Source: Rhodocyclaceae bacterium (lineage in GTDB: Bacteria; Pseudomonadota; Gammaproteobacteria; Burkholderiales; Rhodocyclaceae). From it: a DNA stretch of 5,932 bases. The translations under genes were made by a program, and so were the position numbers. The stretch covers positions 1-5,932 of the forward strand of contig JAUXNZ010000136.1 of the NCBI GenBank assembly GCA_030682595.1. The letters run 5' to 3'. The notes beneath the pieces are model-generated. The model was not told the DNA's origin, did no database searches, and saw only the letters and a list, made by a program, of their open reading frames with translations. Below, piece by piece: positions 1-5,932 of the stretch (position 1 is the first letter of the stretch; each line of letters starts with the position of its first letter).

Positions 1-1862
1 TCAAAGTATTCGCGGCCCTGTTTGCGTTTGGCGCACCAGCTGATGTTGAGGCTCAGCTGCGCGCGGGTGATGCCGACATACATCAGCCGCCGTTCTTCCT
101 CGATGTCGCCTTTGTCGATGGCCTCGCGGTGCGGCAGCGTGCCTTCTTCGACGCCGACCAGATGGACGTGGCGGAATTCCAGCCCCTTGGCGGCGTGCAG
201 GGTGGTGAGTTGCACGGCGTCGTGGTTTTCATCCTGCTTGTCGAGCATGGTGATCAGCGCGATGGTTTGTGCCAGCTCCAGCAGGTTCTTGTTTTCCTCT
301 GCCGCCTTGGCGGACAGCCAGCCGACGAAGTCGCGCACATTGCTCCAGCGCGTTTCGGCTTCACGCACCTCCAGCGCTTCGAACAACGCGGCCTCGTAGC
401 CGATGGCCTTGAGCAGGTCTTCCAGCACCGCGCCCACTGCCGCCCCTTGCTCGCGGCTGGCGCGCCATTCGATACGGTTGATGAAGTTGCCGAATTCACG
501 CAGCGCGGCGAGCTGCGCCGGCTTGATTTCAGTCTCGATGCCCGGCGCGAAAATCGCGGCGAACAGGCCGAGATGCCGGCGGCCGGCGGCGTGGCCCAGT
601 GCTTCCAGTGTTGTGCCGCCGATGCCGCGTTTCGGCGTGGTGGCGGCGCGGATGAAGGCGGGATCGTCGTCCTGGTTCGCCAGCAGGCGCAGATAGCTCG
701 TGACATCCTTGATCTCGGCGCGATCAAAGAACGACTGCCCGCCTGACAGAACGTAGGGGACCTTGTGGGCACGCAACTGCTGCTCGAACAGCCGCGCCTG
801 AAAGTTGCCGCGATAGAGGATCGCGTAATCGCGGAAGCTGCCGCGCGTCTCGAACTTGTGCGCCAGCAGCCGCGTGACCACCCACGCCGCCTCGTGTTCG
901 CCGTCGCGGCAGGCCATGACGCGAATCACGTCGCCATGCCCCTTGTCCGACCACAACTGCTTGTCGAACAGCTTGGGATTGTGGCGGATCACATTGTTGG
1001 CGGCCTTGAGGATGCGCGTGGTCGAACGGTAGTTTTGCTCGAGCTTGATGACCTTGAGACGGGGGAAATCGGTCTGCAACTGGCGCAAGTTGTCCATGTC
1101 GGCGCCACGCCAGGCGTAGATCGACTGGTCGTCGTCGCCCACCGCCGTGAATGATGCGCGCTCGCCGGTCAAGAGCCGCATCAGCCGGTTCTGGCAACGG
1201 TTGGTGTCCTGATATTCGTCGACCAGCAAATGCCAGATGCGCGAACGCCAGCGCTGGGCCACGTCCTCGTCCTGTTCCAGCAACTGTACCGGCTTGATGA
1301 TCAGATCGTCGAAGTCGACCGCCTGGTAAGCCTTGAGCGTGCGCTCGTATTCCTGATAGACCTGCGCCGCGCCGACTTCGAGATCATCGCCGGCTTGCGC
1401 CAGCGCCGCCGCGGGGCCCTGCAGTGCGTTCTTCCACAGCGAAATGCGCTGCTGGATCAGCTTCACGCGCGCCCTCATGTCGCCACCCGCGGCGCCTTTC
1501 AGAAGTTCGCCAAACAACGCAGTCGTGTCGCTGGCGTCAAGGATGGAAAAGCCCGGCTTGAGGCCGACGGCGCGCGCCTCCATGCGCAGCAGCTTCGCGC
1601 CGAGCGCATGGAAGGTGCTGATGCTCACTTCGTCCGCGCGCTGCCCCACCAGCTTGGCGGCGCGCTCCTTCATCTCGCGCGCGGCCTTGTTGGTGAAGGT
1701 GATCGCCATGACGTGTTGCGGCGCCATGCCGCACTCGTCGATCAGAAAGGCGATCTTCTGCGTGATGACGCGTGTTTTGCCGCTGCCCGCGCCGGCCAGC
1801 ACGAGCAGCGGCCCGTCGAGATAACGCACCGCCTCGCGTTGCGGCGGGTTCAATCCATGCAT
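1..1862 (-). CDS. rep: ATP-dependent 3'-5' DNA helicase Rep (UvrD/Rep superfamily 1), C-terminus cut by window edge
   Basis: This is a superfamily 1A helicase that unwinds DNA 3' to 5' using ATP. In E. coli, Rep helps replication forks pass protein roadblocks. Visible motifs are Walker A (AGAGSGKT, residues 23-30), motif Ia (TFTNKAAREMKER, 55-67), Walker B (DEYQDT, 215-220), motif III (GDDDQSIYAWRGA, 242-254), motif IV (EQNYRST, 275-281), motif V (TLHAAKGLEF, ending near 563) and motif VI (YVGITRAQ, 595-602, with R600 as the likely arginine finger). Running similarity to remembered E. coli Rep (for example KVIKLEQNYRS, DYAILYRGN, SGG.SFF.R.EIKD) favours Rep over UvrD or PcrA. The start is ATG at 1862: AAGGAA lies 8 bases upstream, and the nearby ATG at 1858 is out of frame. 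620 codons are present, and about 50 C-terminal residues probably lie outside the window. All catalytic motifs are intact. It sits 77 bases after the DUF4197 stop on the same strand, so co-transcription is possible but not shown. Confidence 0.95.
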   Translation of the reverse strand, partial: MHGLNPPQREAVRYLDGPLLVLAGAGSGKTRVITQKIAFLIDECGMAPQHVMAITFTNKAAREMKERAAKLVGQRADEVSISTFHALGAKLLRMEARAVGLKPGFSILDASDTTALFGELLKGAAGGDMRARVKLIQQRISLWKNALQGPAAALAQAGDDLEVGAAQVYQEYERTLKAYQAVDFDDLIIKPVQLLEQDEDVAQRWRSRIWHLLVDEYQDTNRCQNRLMRLLTGERASFTAVGDDDQSIYAWRGADMDNLRQLQTDFPRLKVIKLEQNYRSTTRILKAANNVIRHNPKLFDKQLWSDKGHGDVIRVMACRDGEHEAAWVVTRLLAHKFETRGSFRDYAILYRGNFQARLFEQQLRAHKVPYVLSGGQSFFDRAEIKDVTSYLRLLANQDDDPAFIRAATTPKRGIGGTTLEALGHAAGRRHLGLFAAIFAPGIETEIKPAQLAALREFGNFINRIEWRASREQGAAVGAVLEDLLKAIGYEAALFEALEVREAETRWSNVRDFVGWLSAKAAEENKNLLELAQTIALITMLDKQDENHDAVQLTTLHAAKGLEFRHVHLVGVEEGTLPHREAIDKGDIEEERRLMYVGITRAQLSLNISWCAKRKQGREYF

Positions 1863-1870
1863 GGGCTGGT

Positions 1871-1876
1871 TTCCTT
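1871..1876 (-). promoter_or_regulatory. Ribosome binding site of rep
   Basis: On the minus strand this reads AAGGAA, 8 bases before the ATG at 1862. It fixes the rep start over the out-of-frame ATG at 1858. Confidence 0.7.
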
Positions 1877-1916
1877 GGCTGGCTCGCCGTTTAACGGTTG
1901 GCGGCAGTCCGGCCGA

Positions 1917-1940
1917 CGCCGTCCCGCCAGCGCCGACTTT
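1917..1940 (-). repeat. Intergenic repeat, copy 1 (after the DUF4197 stop)
   Basis: The minus-strand motif AAAGTCGGCGCTGGCGGGA (1940-1922) is identical over 19 bases to 2753-2735. With one mismatch the match extends to 24 bases by adding YGGCG. Its first base is the last base of the DUF4197 stop codon, so it begins the 3' untranslated part of that transcript. TGGCGG inside it (1924-1929 on the plus strand reads ccgcca) can pair with 1899-1904 around a 19-base loop that holds a further partial palindrome (1907-1917). A hairpin is therefore possible, but no U-tract follows, so it is not a standard intrinsic terminator. A dispersed repeat family is inferred from only two copies. Confidence 0.6.
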
Positions 1941-2638
1941 TACTTGAGCGCGCCGAAGACTTTTTTCGCCAGATTGCCGGCAGCGCCGACCGGGTTCTCG
2001 CGGATCGCCTTTTCTTCTTCGGCGATCATCAGGTACAGGCCGTCGAGCGCCTTTTCGGTGACGTAATTTTCGAGGTTGGTGTCCTTTTCCTTCACCAGCC
2101 CAAACTTGGCGCCCTTCTTGGCGAACTTCTCATAGGTATCGGCCAGTTTCACCTTGGCGATGGCTTTTTTGACGATAGGCTGAAACTTCTGGCCGAGCGG
2201 TTCGGCGGTCTTGCGGCGGAAATACTGCGTGCCCGCATCGTTGCCGCCCGCGAGGATGCCTTTCGCATCTTCGACGCTCATCTGCTTGACCGCATCCACC
2301 AGCAGTTTTTTCGCTTCCGGCACGGCGGCTTCGGCCGCGCGGTTCATCGCGGTGATCAGCTCATCGGCCTGCTTGCCCATGCCCAGTCCGCGCATCAGTC
2401 CTTCGACCTGCTGCATGCTTTCGGGCAGGGGAATCTTCACCTTCGGGTTGCCGAGGAAGCCGTCATTCCGGCCCAGCAGATCGACGGCCTTGCTCGCGCC
2501 CTGGGTCAGCGCTTCCTTGAGCCCGCCGCCGGCTTCCTGGCCGGAAATATCCGCCAGCGAGAGCGCCTGAGCGCCCGTGGCAAACCACAGGCCGGCCAGC
2601 AGGCCGAACAGGGTACGATAAAAGATATGTGTTTTCAC
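1940..2638 (-). CDS. Exported DUF4197 family protein of unknown function
   Basis: This 232-residue protein matches the DUF4197 family as I know it: a helical exported protein, mostly in proteobacteria, with no established function. Residues 1-25 form a signal peptide with basic K2 and R8, a hydrophobic core (LFGLLAGLWFA) and a likely cleavage after A-Q-A (25). No lipobox cysteine is present, so it should be a soluble periplasmic protein. Family-like blocks include LADISGQEAGGGLKEAL (28-44), a GFLGNPKVKIPLP segment (60-72), and MSVEDAKGILAGGNDAGTQYF (120-140). The C-terminal half is rich in Lys and predicted helices, and I see no enzyme motif. The start is GTG at 2638: an in-frame TAA lies just four codons upstream (2650-2648), so no earlier start exists, and GGAGG is present upstream. 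It follows lipA on the same strand after a 121-base gap, so a link to lipoylation or wall metabolism cannot be concluded. Confidence 0.88.
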   Translation of the reverse strand: MKTHIFYRTLFGLLAGLWFATGAQALSLADISGQEAGGGLKEALTQGASKAVDLLGRNDGFLGNPKVKIPLPESMQQVEGLMRGLGMGKQADELITAMNRAAEAAVPEAKKLLVDAVKQMSVEDAKGILAGGNDAGTQYFRRKTAEPLGQKFQPIVKKAIAKVKLADTYEKFAKKGAKFGLVKEKDTNLENYVTEKALDGLYLMIAEEEKAIRENPVGAAGNLAKKVFGALK

Positions 2639-2651
2639 AAGGGTAGTTTAA

Positions 2652-2656
2652 CCTCC
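2652..2656 (-). promoter_or_regulatory. Ribosome binding site of the DUF4197 gene
   Basis: The minus strand reads GGAGG here, 13 bases before the GTG at 2638. The spacing is longer than usual, but no other start fits between the in-frame TAA (2650-2648) and the signal peptide. Confidence 0.55.
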
Positions 2657-2693
2657 GCGATGAGTTCTGGGCCGGGTGTCAGGTGAATCGACG

Positions 2694-2720
2694 CCCCCCA
2701 CCCCCCGCCCAGCGGCTGGG
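2694..2720 (-). other. G-tract and short palindrome downstream of lipA (possible terminator or G-quadruplex region)
   Basis: On the plus strand this is C6-A-C6-G-C3 (2694-2710) running into the palindrome CCCAGCGGCTGGG (2708-2720, six-base arms around one base; a realistic hairpin would have a 4-base stem and 5-base loop). On the transcribed strand the hairpin is followed by G-runs rather than a U-tract, so intrinsic termination is doubtful. The RNA would carry GGG-C-GGGGGG-T-GGGGGG, with more GGG runs upstream, so a quadruplex is conceivable. Position in the 121-base lipA / DUF4197 gap fits a transcript boundary, but function is inference. Confidence 0.3.
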
Positions 2721-2729
2721 GTCGAAGCC

Positions 2730-2753
2730 CGCCATCCCGCCAGCGCCGACTTT
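2730..2753 (-). repeat. Intergenic repeat, copy 2 (after the lipA stop)
   Basis: This second copy of the 19-base motif AAAGTCGGCGCTGGCGGGA (2753-2735) begins six bases after the lipA stop codon. The 24-base version (to 2730) differs from copy 1 at one position. Both copies have the same orientation relative to the gene they follow, and both lie within a few bases of a stop codon. In this copy the motif leads into the palindrome and G-tract at 2720-2694. Confidence 0.6.
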
Positions 2754-2759
2754 CGGTAA

Positions 2760-3692
2760 CTACACAACGCCCGCGCCGTGCGCCTGCTGGTCGGCGTGAT
2801 AGCTTGACCTGACCAGCGGTGCGCAGGCGGCGTGGGAAAAGCCCATGGCGTTGGCTGCGCGCCCGTACATCGTGAAGACGTCCGGATGCACATAGCGCGT
2901 CACCGGCAGGTGGTGGCCGGAGGGCGCGAGATACTGGCCGATGGTGAGCATCTCGACCTCGTGCTCACGCAGGTCGCGCATCACGGCAAGGATTTCGTCG
3001 TCGGTTTCGCCCAGGCCAACCATCAGGCCGGACTTGGTGGGGAGACTCGGCTGACGCGCCTTGAAGTCCTGCAGCAACTTCAGCGAGTGCGCGTAGTCGG
3101 CGCCGGGGCGAACCTGTTTGTAGAGGCGCGGCACGGTTTCGAGATTGTGGTTCATCACGTCGGGCGGCGTGGCGGCGAGGATGTCGAGCGCCACGTCGAG
3201 CCGGCCGCGAAAATCCGGTACCAGGATTTCGATGACGGTGGCTGGAGACAATACCCGTATCGCTCGGATGCAGTCGGCAAAGTGCTGCGCGCCGCCGTCG
3301 CGCAGGTCGTCGCGGTCGACGCTGGTGATCACCACGTACGTGAGTTGCATCGCGGCGATGGTCCGGGCGAGCTTTTCCGGCTCGGCGGGGTCGGGCGGCA
3401 ATGGCACGCCGTGGCCGACGTCGCAGAACGGGCAGCGTCGCGTGCACAGGTCGCCGAGGATCATGAAGGTGGCTGTGCCCTTGCCAAAGCACTCGCCGAT
3501 GTTCGGACAGGTGGCTTCCTCGCAGACGGTGTGGAGGCCGTGCTCGCGCAGGATGGTCTTGACTTCGCCAAAGCGGGCGGCCGAGTTGCCGGCTCTGACG
3601 CGAATCCAGTCGGGCTTCTTCAGCGGCGCGGCCGGAATCACCTTGATCGGGATGCGCGCGGTCTTGGCTGCGCCCTTCTGCTTCTCGCTCAT
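2760..3692 (-). CDS. lipA: Lipoyl synthase LipA (radical SAM)
   Basis: LipA inserts sulfur at C6 and C8 of protein-bound octanoyl groups, giving lipoylated E2 subunits and glycine cleavage H protein. It is cytoplasmic and uses S-adenosylmethionine and two [4Fe-4S] clusters. The auxiliary cluster motif is C57-x4-C62-x5-C68 ([12 protein letters not shown]). The radical SAM motif is C83-x3-C87-x2-C90 (CTRRCPFC). The C-terminal RSSY motif (295-298) supplies the serine ligand to the auxiliary cluster, which is sacrificed as the sulfur source. GLMVGLGET is the expected barrel segment. Its 310 residues are close to the family norm (E. coli 321), and all key residues are present. The ATG at 3692 overlaps the lipB TGA (ATGA, 4 bases), and a GAGAGAGA purine stretch just upstream gives a weak ribosome site, so translational coupling to lipB is likely. 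The stop is TAG. Confidence 0.98.
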   Translation of the reverse strand: MSEKQKGAAKTARIPIKVIPAAPLKKPDWIRVRAGNSAARFGEVKTILREHGLHTVCEEATCPNIGECFGKGTATFMILGDLCTRRCPFCDVGHGVPLPPDPAEPEKLARTIAAMQLTYVVITSVDRDDLRDGGAQHFADCIRAIRVLSPATVIEILVPDFRGRLDVALDILAATPPDVMNHNLETVPRLYKQVRPGADYAHSLKLLQDFKARQPSLPTKSGLMVGLGETDDEILAVMRDLREHEVEMLTIGQYLAPSGHHLPVTRYVHPDVFTMYGRAANAMGFSHAACAPLVRSSYHADQQAHGAGVV

Positions 3693-4324
3693 GGTTTCTC
3701 TCTCAGCTTGTTTTCCAACTGCGCGACCAGTTTAGCGCCAACTTTTTCCACGTCGGCGGTGGGGTCGAAAGCGGTCAGTTGCGTCACCGCCATGCCGGCG
3801 TAGCCGCAGGGGTTGATCGCGTCAAACGGCTTCAGGTCCATGGCGACATTGAGTGCCAGGCCGTGGTAACAGCAGCCGTTCTTCACCTTCAGGCCGAGCG
3901 CGGCGATTTTTGCGCCGCCGACATACACGCCTGGCGCGCCGGCCAGTCGTTCGCCGCGCACGCCAAATTCGGCCAGCAGGTCGATGACGGCCTGCTCCAT
4001 GCGGTTGACGAGTCCCTTGATGCCGAGGTCGCGCCGCTTCAGGTCCAGCAACAGGTAGCAGACGAGCTGGCCGGGGCCGTGATAGGTGATCTGGCCGCCG
4101 CGGTCGATTTTGACCACCGGCACGCCAATGTCAACGAGCAGATGTTCCGGCTTGCCGGCGAGCCCCTGGGTGAACACCGGCGGATGCTCGCAGAGCCAGA
4201 TTTCGTCGGGCCAGTCGTGCGAATCCGAGCCGCGTTGCGCGGTGAATTCCTGCATCCTCCGCCAGGTCGGCGCGTAATCGACCTGGCCGAGCGTGCGCAG
4301 GATCAGAGGACTATCTTCACCCAC
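3689..4324 (-). CDS. lipB: Octanoyl-[acyl carrier protein]:protein N-octanoyltransferase LipB
   Basis: LipB transfers octanoate from octanoyl-ACP to the lipoyl-domain lysine of target enzymes, the first step of endogenous lipoate synthesis; LipA, encoded next, completes it. Recognisable segments are [15 protein letters not shown] (40-54), the [12 protein letters not shown] substrate loop (75-86), [17 protein letters not shown] (129-145) with catalytic K139, [12 protein letters not shown] (153-164), and INPCGYAGM (170-178) with the acyl-carrying C173. Its 211 residues match the family's usual size. The start is GTG at 4324, which overlaps the end of the DUF493 gene by 22 bases. No in-frame ATG occurs before M24, and starting there would remove the conserved N-terminal strand, so GTG is preferred. 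The ribosome site is weak (GAGCGG), consistent with coupling to the upstream gene. The exact start is the only uncertain point. Confidence 0.97.
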   Translation of the reverse strand: MGEDSPLILRTLGQVDYAPTWRRMQEFTAQRGSDSHDWPDEIWLCEHPPVFTQGLAGKPEHLLVDIGVPVVKIDRGGQITYHGPGQLVCYLLLDLKRRDLGIKGLVNRMEQAVIDLLAEFGVRGERLAGAPGVYVGGAKIAALGLKVKNGCCYHGLALNVAMDLKPFDAINPCGYAGMAVTQLTAFDPTADVEKVGAKLVAQLENKLREKP

Positions 4325-4572
4325 GGGTGACCGCTCAATTCGCGATAAAGGGCGTCAAGTTGTGGCTTCGACTTGGCGCGGAGGGTGCAGGTGAGCGACA
4401 GATAGTTGCCGGCTTTGGAGGGACGCATCTCGACGCTGGCAGGGTCGAAATCCGGCGCATGGCGCAGCACGATCTCGACGATGGCCTGGGCGAAACCGTC
4501 GCGCGTTGCGCCCATGACCTTGATGGGAAAGTCGCAGGGAAATTCGAGCAGCGTGGCGGGCGTTTCGTTCAC
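4303..4572 (-). CDS. ybeD: DUF493 / YbeD family small protein
   Basis: This 89-residue protein resembles E. coli YbeD (87 residues): [13 protein letters not shown] near the N-terminus, a central [11 protein letters not shown], then [11 protein letters not shown] and a C-terminal V.IVL. The family has a ferredoxin-like, ACT-like fold; its role is not established, although its position beside dacA and lipB is widely conserved. No enzymatic residues can be named. The start is GTG at 4572, overlapping the dacA TGA by 4 bases (GTGA). No clear ribosome site is seen and no in-frame ATG lies near, so re-initiation after dacA is the likely route. In many betaproteobacteria I recall a D-amino-acid aminotransferase gene (dat) between dacA and this gene; there is no room for it here. 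Confidence 0.92.
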   Translation of the reverse strand: MNETPATLLEFPCDFPIKVMGATRDGFAQAIVEIVLRHAPDFDPASVEMRPSKAGNYLSLTCTLRAKSKPQLDALYRELSGHPWVKIVL

Positions 4573-5699
4573 TGAAAATAGAGCTTGAGCGAGTCCCAGG
4601 CGCGGCCGAGGATGCCGGCCACCGGCGCATCGGTGAGCGCCACCAGCGGATATTCGCCAAACGGCTTCTCATCCAGCGTGAGACGCAACGTGGCAATGTT
4701 CTCGCCCTGTTTCACCGGCGCGATCAGCGGCTGACGGCTGGTGACTGCCACCTTGAGGCGGCCGCTCGTTGCGGCACCCGGCGGCAGGGAAATCACAAAG
4801 TCTTCGGCAAAGCCGGCACCGACGGTGGCGCGCGTACTTTTGTACAGCTTGAGCTGGGTTAATGCTTGATCCTTGCTGTAGAGCTTGACGGCATCGAAAG
4901 CCCGGTAACCGTAATGCAAGAGCGCCAGCGTTTCCTGCACCCGCGCCTGATCCGAGGCGGTGCCGACCACCACGGCGATCAGGCGGCGCACGCCATCGTT
5001 TTTCGATCCCACCAGGCAGTAACCTGCCGCGGTCGTATGTCCCGTCTTTACGCCGTCGATCGCCTTGTCCAGCCACAGCAGGCGGTTGCGGTTGGGCTGC
5101 TTGATCTTGTTGTAGGTGTATTCCTTGACGGCGTTGAGCGGATAGTCGGCGGGGAAATCGCGGATCAGCGCACGGGTCAGGCGGGCCAGGTCGTCCACCG
5201 TGGTCATGTGCGCGGGATCGGGCAGGCCGGTGGCGTTGACATAGTTGGTGTTGGTCATGCCGAGGCGGCGCGCCTCGGCGTTCATCATGCCGGCGAAGGC
5301 TTCCTCGCTGCCGGCGACTGCTTCGGCCAGCGCAATGCTGGCGTCGTTGCCCGACTGGATGACCATGCCATGCAGCAGTTCGTCGACGGTCACCGGCCGG
5401 TTCGGCTCGATGAACATGCGCGAGCCGATCGCCTTCCAGGCTTTTTCGGAAACCGGCACGACCTGATCGCGCCGCAGCTTGCCATCCCGCAGGGCGGCAT
5501 GGACGAGATAGGAGGTCATGATCTTGGTCAGCGACGCCGGCTCGACCTTCTGGCCGGGATTTTGCGCGGCGAGCACCTGGCCCGTGCCGTGATCGATCAA
5601 CAACCAGGCGCGCGCGGCCAGGGCAGGGGGCGGCTCGCTGGCCTGGGCGGTAAGGGTGAACAGGCCCAGCAGGACGAACAATAAAGGCAGGAAAGGCAT
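4569..5699 (-). CDS. dacA: D-alanyl-D-alanine carboxypeptidase (PBP5/DacA type, S11 family)
   Basis: This low-molecular-weight penicillin-binding protein removes the terminal D-alanine from peptidoglycan pentapeptides in the periplasm, limiting cross-linking. The catalytic triad of motifs is complete: S56-L-T-K59 (nucleophile S56), S116-G-N118, and K218-T-G220 in DGVKTGHT. Residues 1-20 form a hydrophobic signal sequence ending A-Q-A, but it has no Lys or Arg before the hydrophobic core, which is unusual. From about residue 265 to 355 there is a PBP5 C-terminal beta domain. The last residues (GILGRAWDSLKLYF) form the amphipathic helix that anchors such proteins to the outer face of the inner membrane. 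Length is 376 (E. coli DacA 403). The start is ATG at 5699: an in-frame TGA lies five codons upstream, but no Shine-Dalgarno sequence is present because a heptamer repeat fills that place. The stop overlaps the next gene. Confidence 0.95.
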   Translation of the reverse strand: MPFLPLLFVLLGLFTLTAQASEPPPALAARAWLLIDHGTGQVLAAQNPGQKVEPASLTKIMTSYLVHAALRDGKLRRDQVVPVSEKAWKAIGSRMFIEPNRPVTVDELLHGMVIQSGNDASIALAEAVAGSEEAFAGMMNAEARRLGMTNTNYVNATGLPDPAHMTTVDDLARLTRALIRDFPADYPLNAVKEYTYNKIKQPNRNRLLWLDKAIDGVKTGHTTAAGYCLVGSKNDGVRRLIAVVVGTASDQARVQETLALLHYGYRAFDAVKLYSKDQALTQLKLYKSTRATVGAGFAEDFVISLPPGAATSGRLKVAVTSRQPLIAPVKQGENIATLRLTLDEKPFGEYPLVALTDAPVAGILGRAWDSLKLYFQ

Positions 5700-5703
5700 G
5701 GGA

Positions 5704-5731
5704 GTCAGGGATCAGGGGTCAGGGATCAGGG
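5704..5731 (-). repeat. Four tandem heptamers (RTCAGGG) in the rlpA-dacA gap
   Basis: The plus strand reads gtcaggg, atcaggg, gtcaggg, atcaggg: four perfect 7-base units, equally two 14-base units. On the transcribed strand this is CCCTGAT/CCCTGAC. The array ends four bases before the dacA ATG and fills most of the 40-base gap. It leaves a pyrimidine-rich leader with no purine-rich ribosome site. Confidence 0.85.
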
Positions 5732-5739
5732 GGCGGATT

Positions 5740-5932
5740 TTATCTGACCAGTACGCTGGGGAGATCGAAGGCTGTTTTCAGTTGTTCGGCGATGCGCCGG
5801 GCTTCGCCGACATCGGCCCAGGGGCCGAGTTGCAGGCGGTGGAGGTTGCCGGCGCTTCTGACTTGCAGCCGGTCGCCCAGATCGCCCAGGGTGCTGGCGA
5901 GCCGCGCCCGCAGCGCTTCGGCGTTGTCGCGG
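5740..5932 (-). CDS. rlpA: SPOR-domain protein, probably RlpA C-terminus (N-terminal part outside window)
   Basis: Only the last 63 codons before the TAA at 5742-5740 are present. They read as the second half of a SPOR domain: LHRLQLGPWADVGEARRIAE (30-49 of the visible part), followed by QLKTAFDLPSVLVR. SPOR domains bind denuded glycan strands, often at the division septum. The position directly before dacA is the usual place of rlpA, whose product is an outer-membrane lipoprotein with a double-psi beta-barrel, and a lytic transglycosylase in Pseudomonas. The catalytic barrel and lipobox are not visible, so another SPOR protein is possible, but the context favours RlpA. It lies 40 bases before dacA on the same strand and may be co-transcribed. 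Confidence 0.7.
   Translation of the reverse strand, partial: RDNAEALRARLASTLGDLGDRLQVRSAGNLHRLQLGPWADVGEARRIAEQLKTAFDLPSVLVR

Noticed and set aside
1887..1897. Small palindrome CCGTTTAACGG between DUF4197 and rep, considered as an operator
   Set aside because: It has only 5-base arms around one base, no promoter elements are recognisable nearby, and no known regulator site is matched.
1230..2066. A 278-codon open frame on the plus strand opposite the N-terminal part of rep
   Set aside because: It overlaps the helicase motifs on the other strand, crosses the intergenic gap and has no family resemblance. It is a high-GC shadow.
2648..2893. An 81-codon minus-strand frame spanning the lipA end and the gap
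   Set aside because: It is out of frame with lipA, and the non-overlapping part only translates the repeat and G-tract. No ribosome site or family match is seen.
2832..3803. A 323-codon open frame on the plus strand opposite lipA
   Set aside because: It is the mirror of a strongly conserved lipA frame in high-GC DNA, rich in Arg, Gly, Val and His with no recognisable domain. Long antisense frames are expected here.
4866..5684. A 272-codon open frame on the plus strand opposite dacA
   Set aside because: It is antisense to the intact catalytic motifs of dacA, with low-complexity Gly/Val/Arg composition typical of a shadow frame.
5738..5745. TAAAAT-like sequence at the rlpA stop (minus strand), considered as a -10 box for dacA
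   Set aside because: No acceptable -35 sequence lies at the right distance upstream, and the string includes the rlpA stop codon, so a promoter cannot be supported.

Overview
The window suggests a GC-rich Gram-negative proteobacterium, most likely a betaproteobacterium. The support is the conserved order rlpA - dacA - DUF493 (ybeD type) - lipB - lipA, a periplasm-directed DUF4197 protein, and clear similarity of each protein to its proteobacterial family. Placement below class is not possible from this sequence alone. Every real gene lies on the minus strand, so the window reads biologically from right to left. Coding density is very high, and the largest non-coding stretch is about 120 bases.

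Layout from right to left: (1) the C-terminal SPOR domain of an RlpA-like septal-ring / peptidoglycan protein, cut by the right edge; (2) a 40-base gap holding four tandem 7-base repeats; (3) a complete PBP5-type D,D-carboxypeptidase (dacA); (4) a small DUF493/YbeD protein; (5) lipB, octanoyltransferase; (6) lipA, lipoyl synthase; (7) a G/C-tract-rich gap of about 120 bases; (8) an exported DUF4197 protein of unknown function; (9) a 77-base gap; (10) a UvrD/Rep-type helicase, best matched to Rep, cut by the left edge after 620 codons.

dacA, ybeD, lipB and lipA overlap end to start (4, 22 and 4 bases), so they look like one translationally coupled unit. It links peptidoglycan trimming (RlpA, DacA) with protein lipoylation: LipB moves octanoate from acyl carrier protein to target lipoyl domains, and LipA inserts two sulfurs into it. 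DUF4197 and rep follow on the same strand but are separated by real gaps and may be separate units.

This is mainly a conserved housekeeping region, and I see no new multi-gene system, mobile element, CRISPR array or RNA gene. The parts worth a second look are small: a heptamer array where the dacA ribosome binding site should be, a 19-base motif repeated exactly just after both the lipA and the DUF4197 stop codons, and a C6-A-C6 tract beside a short palindrome after lipA.
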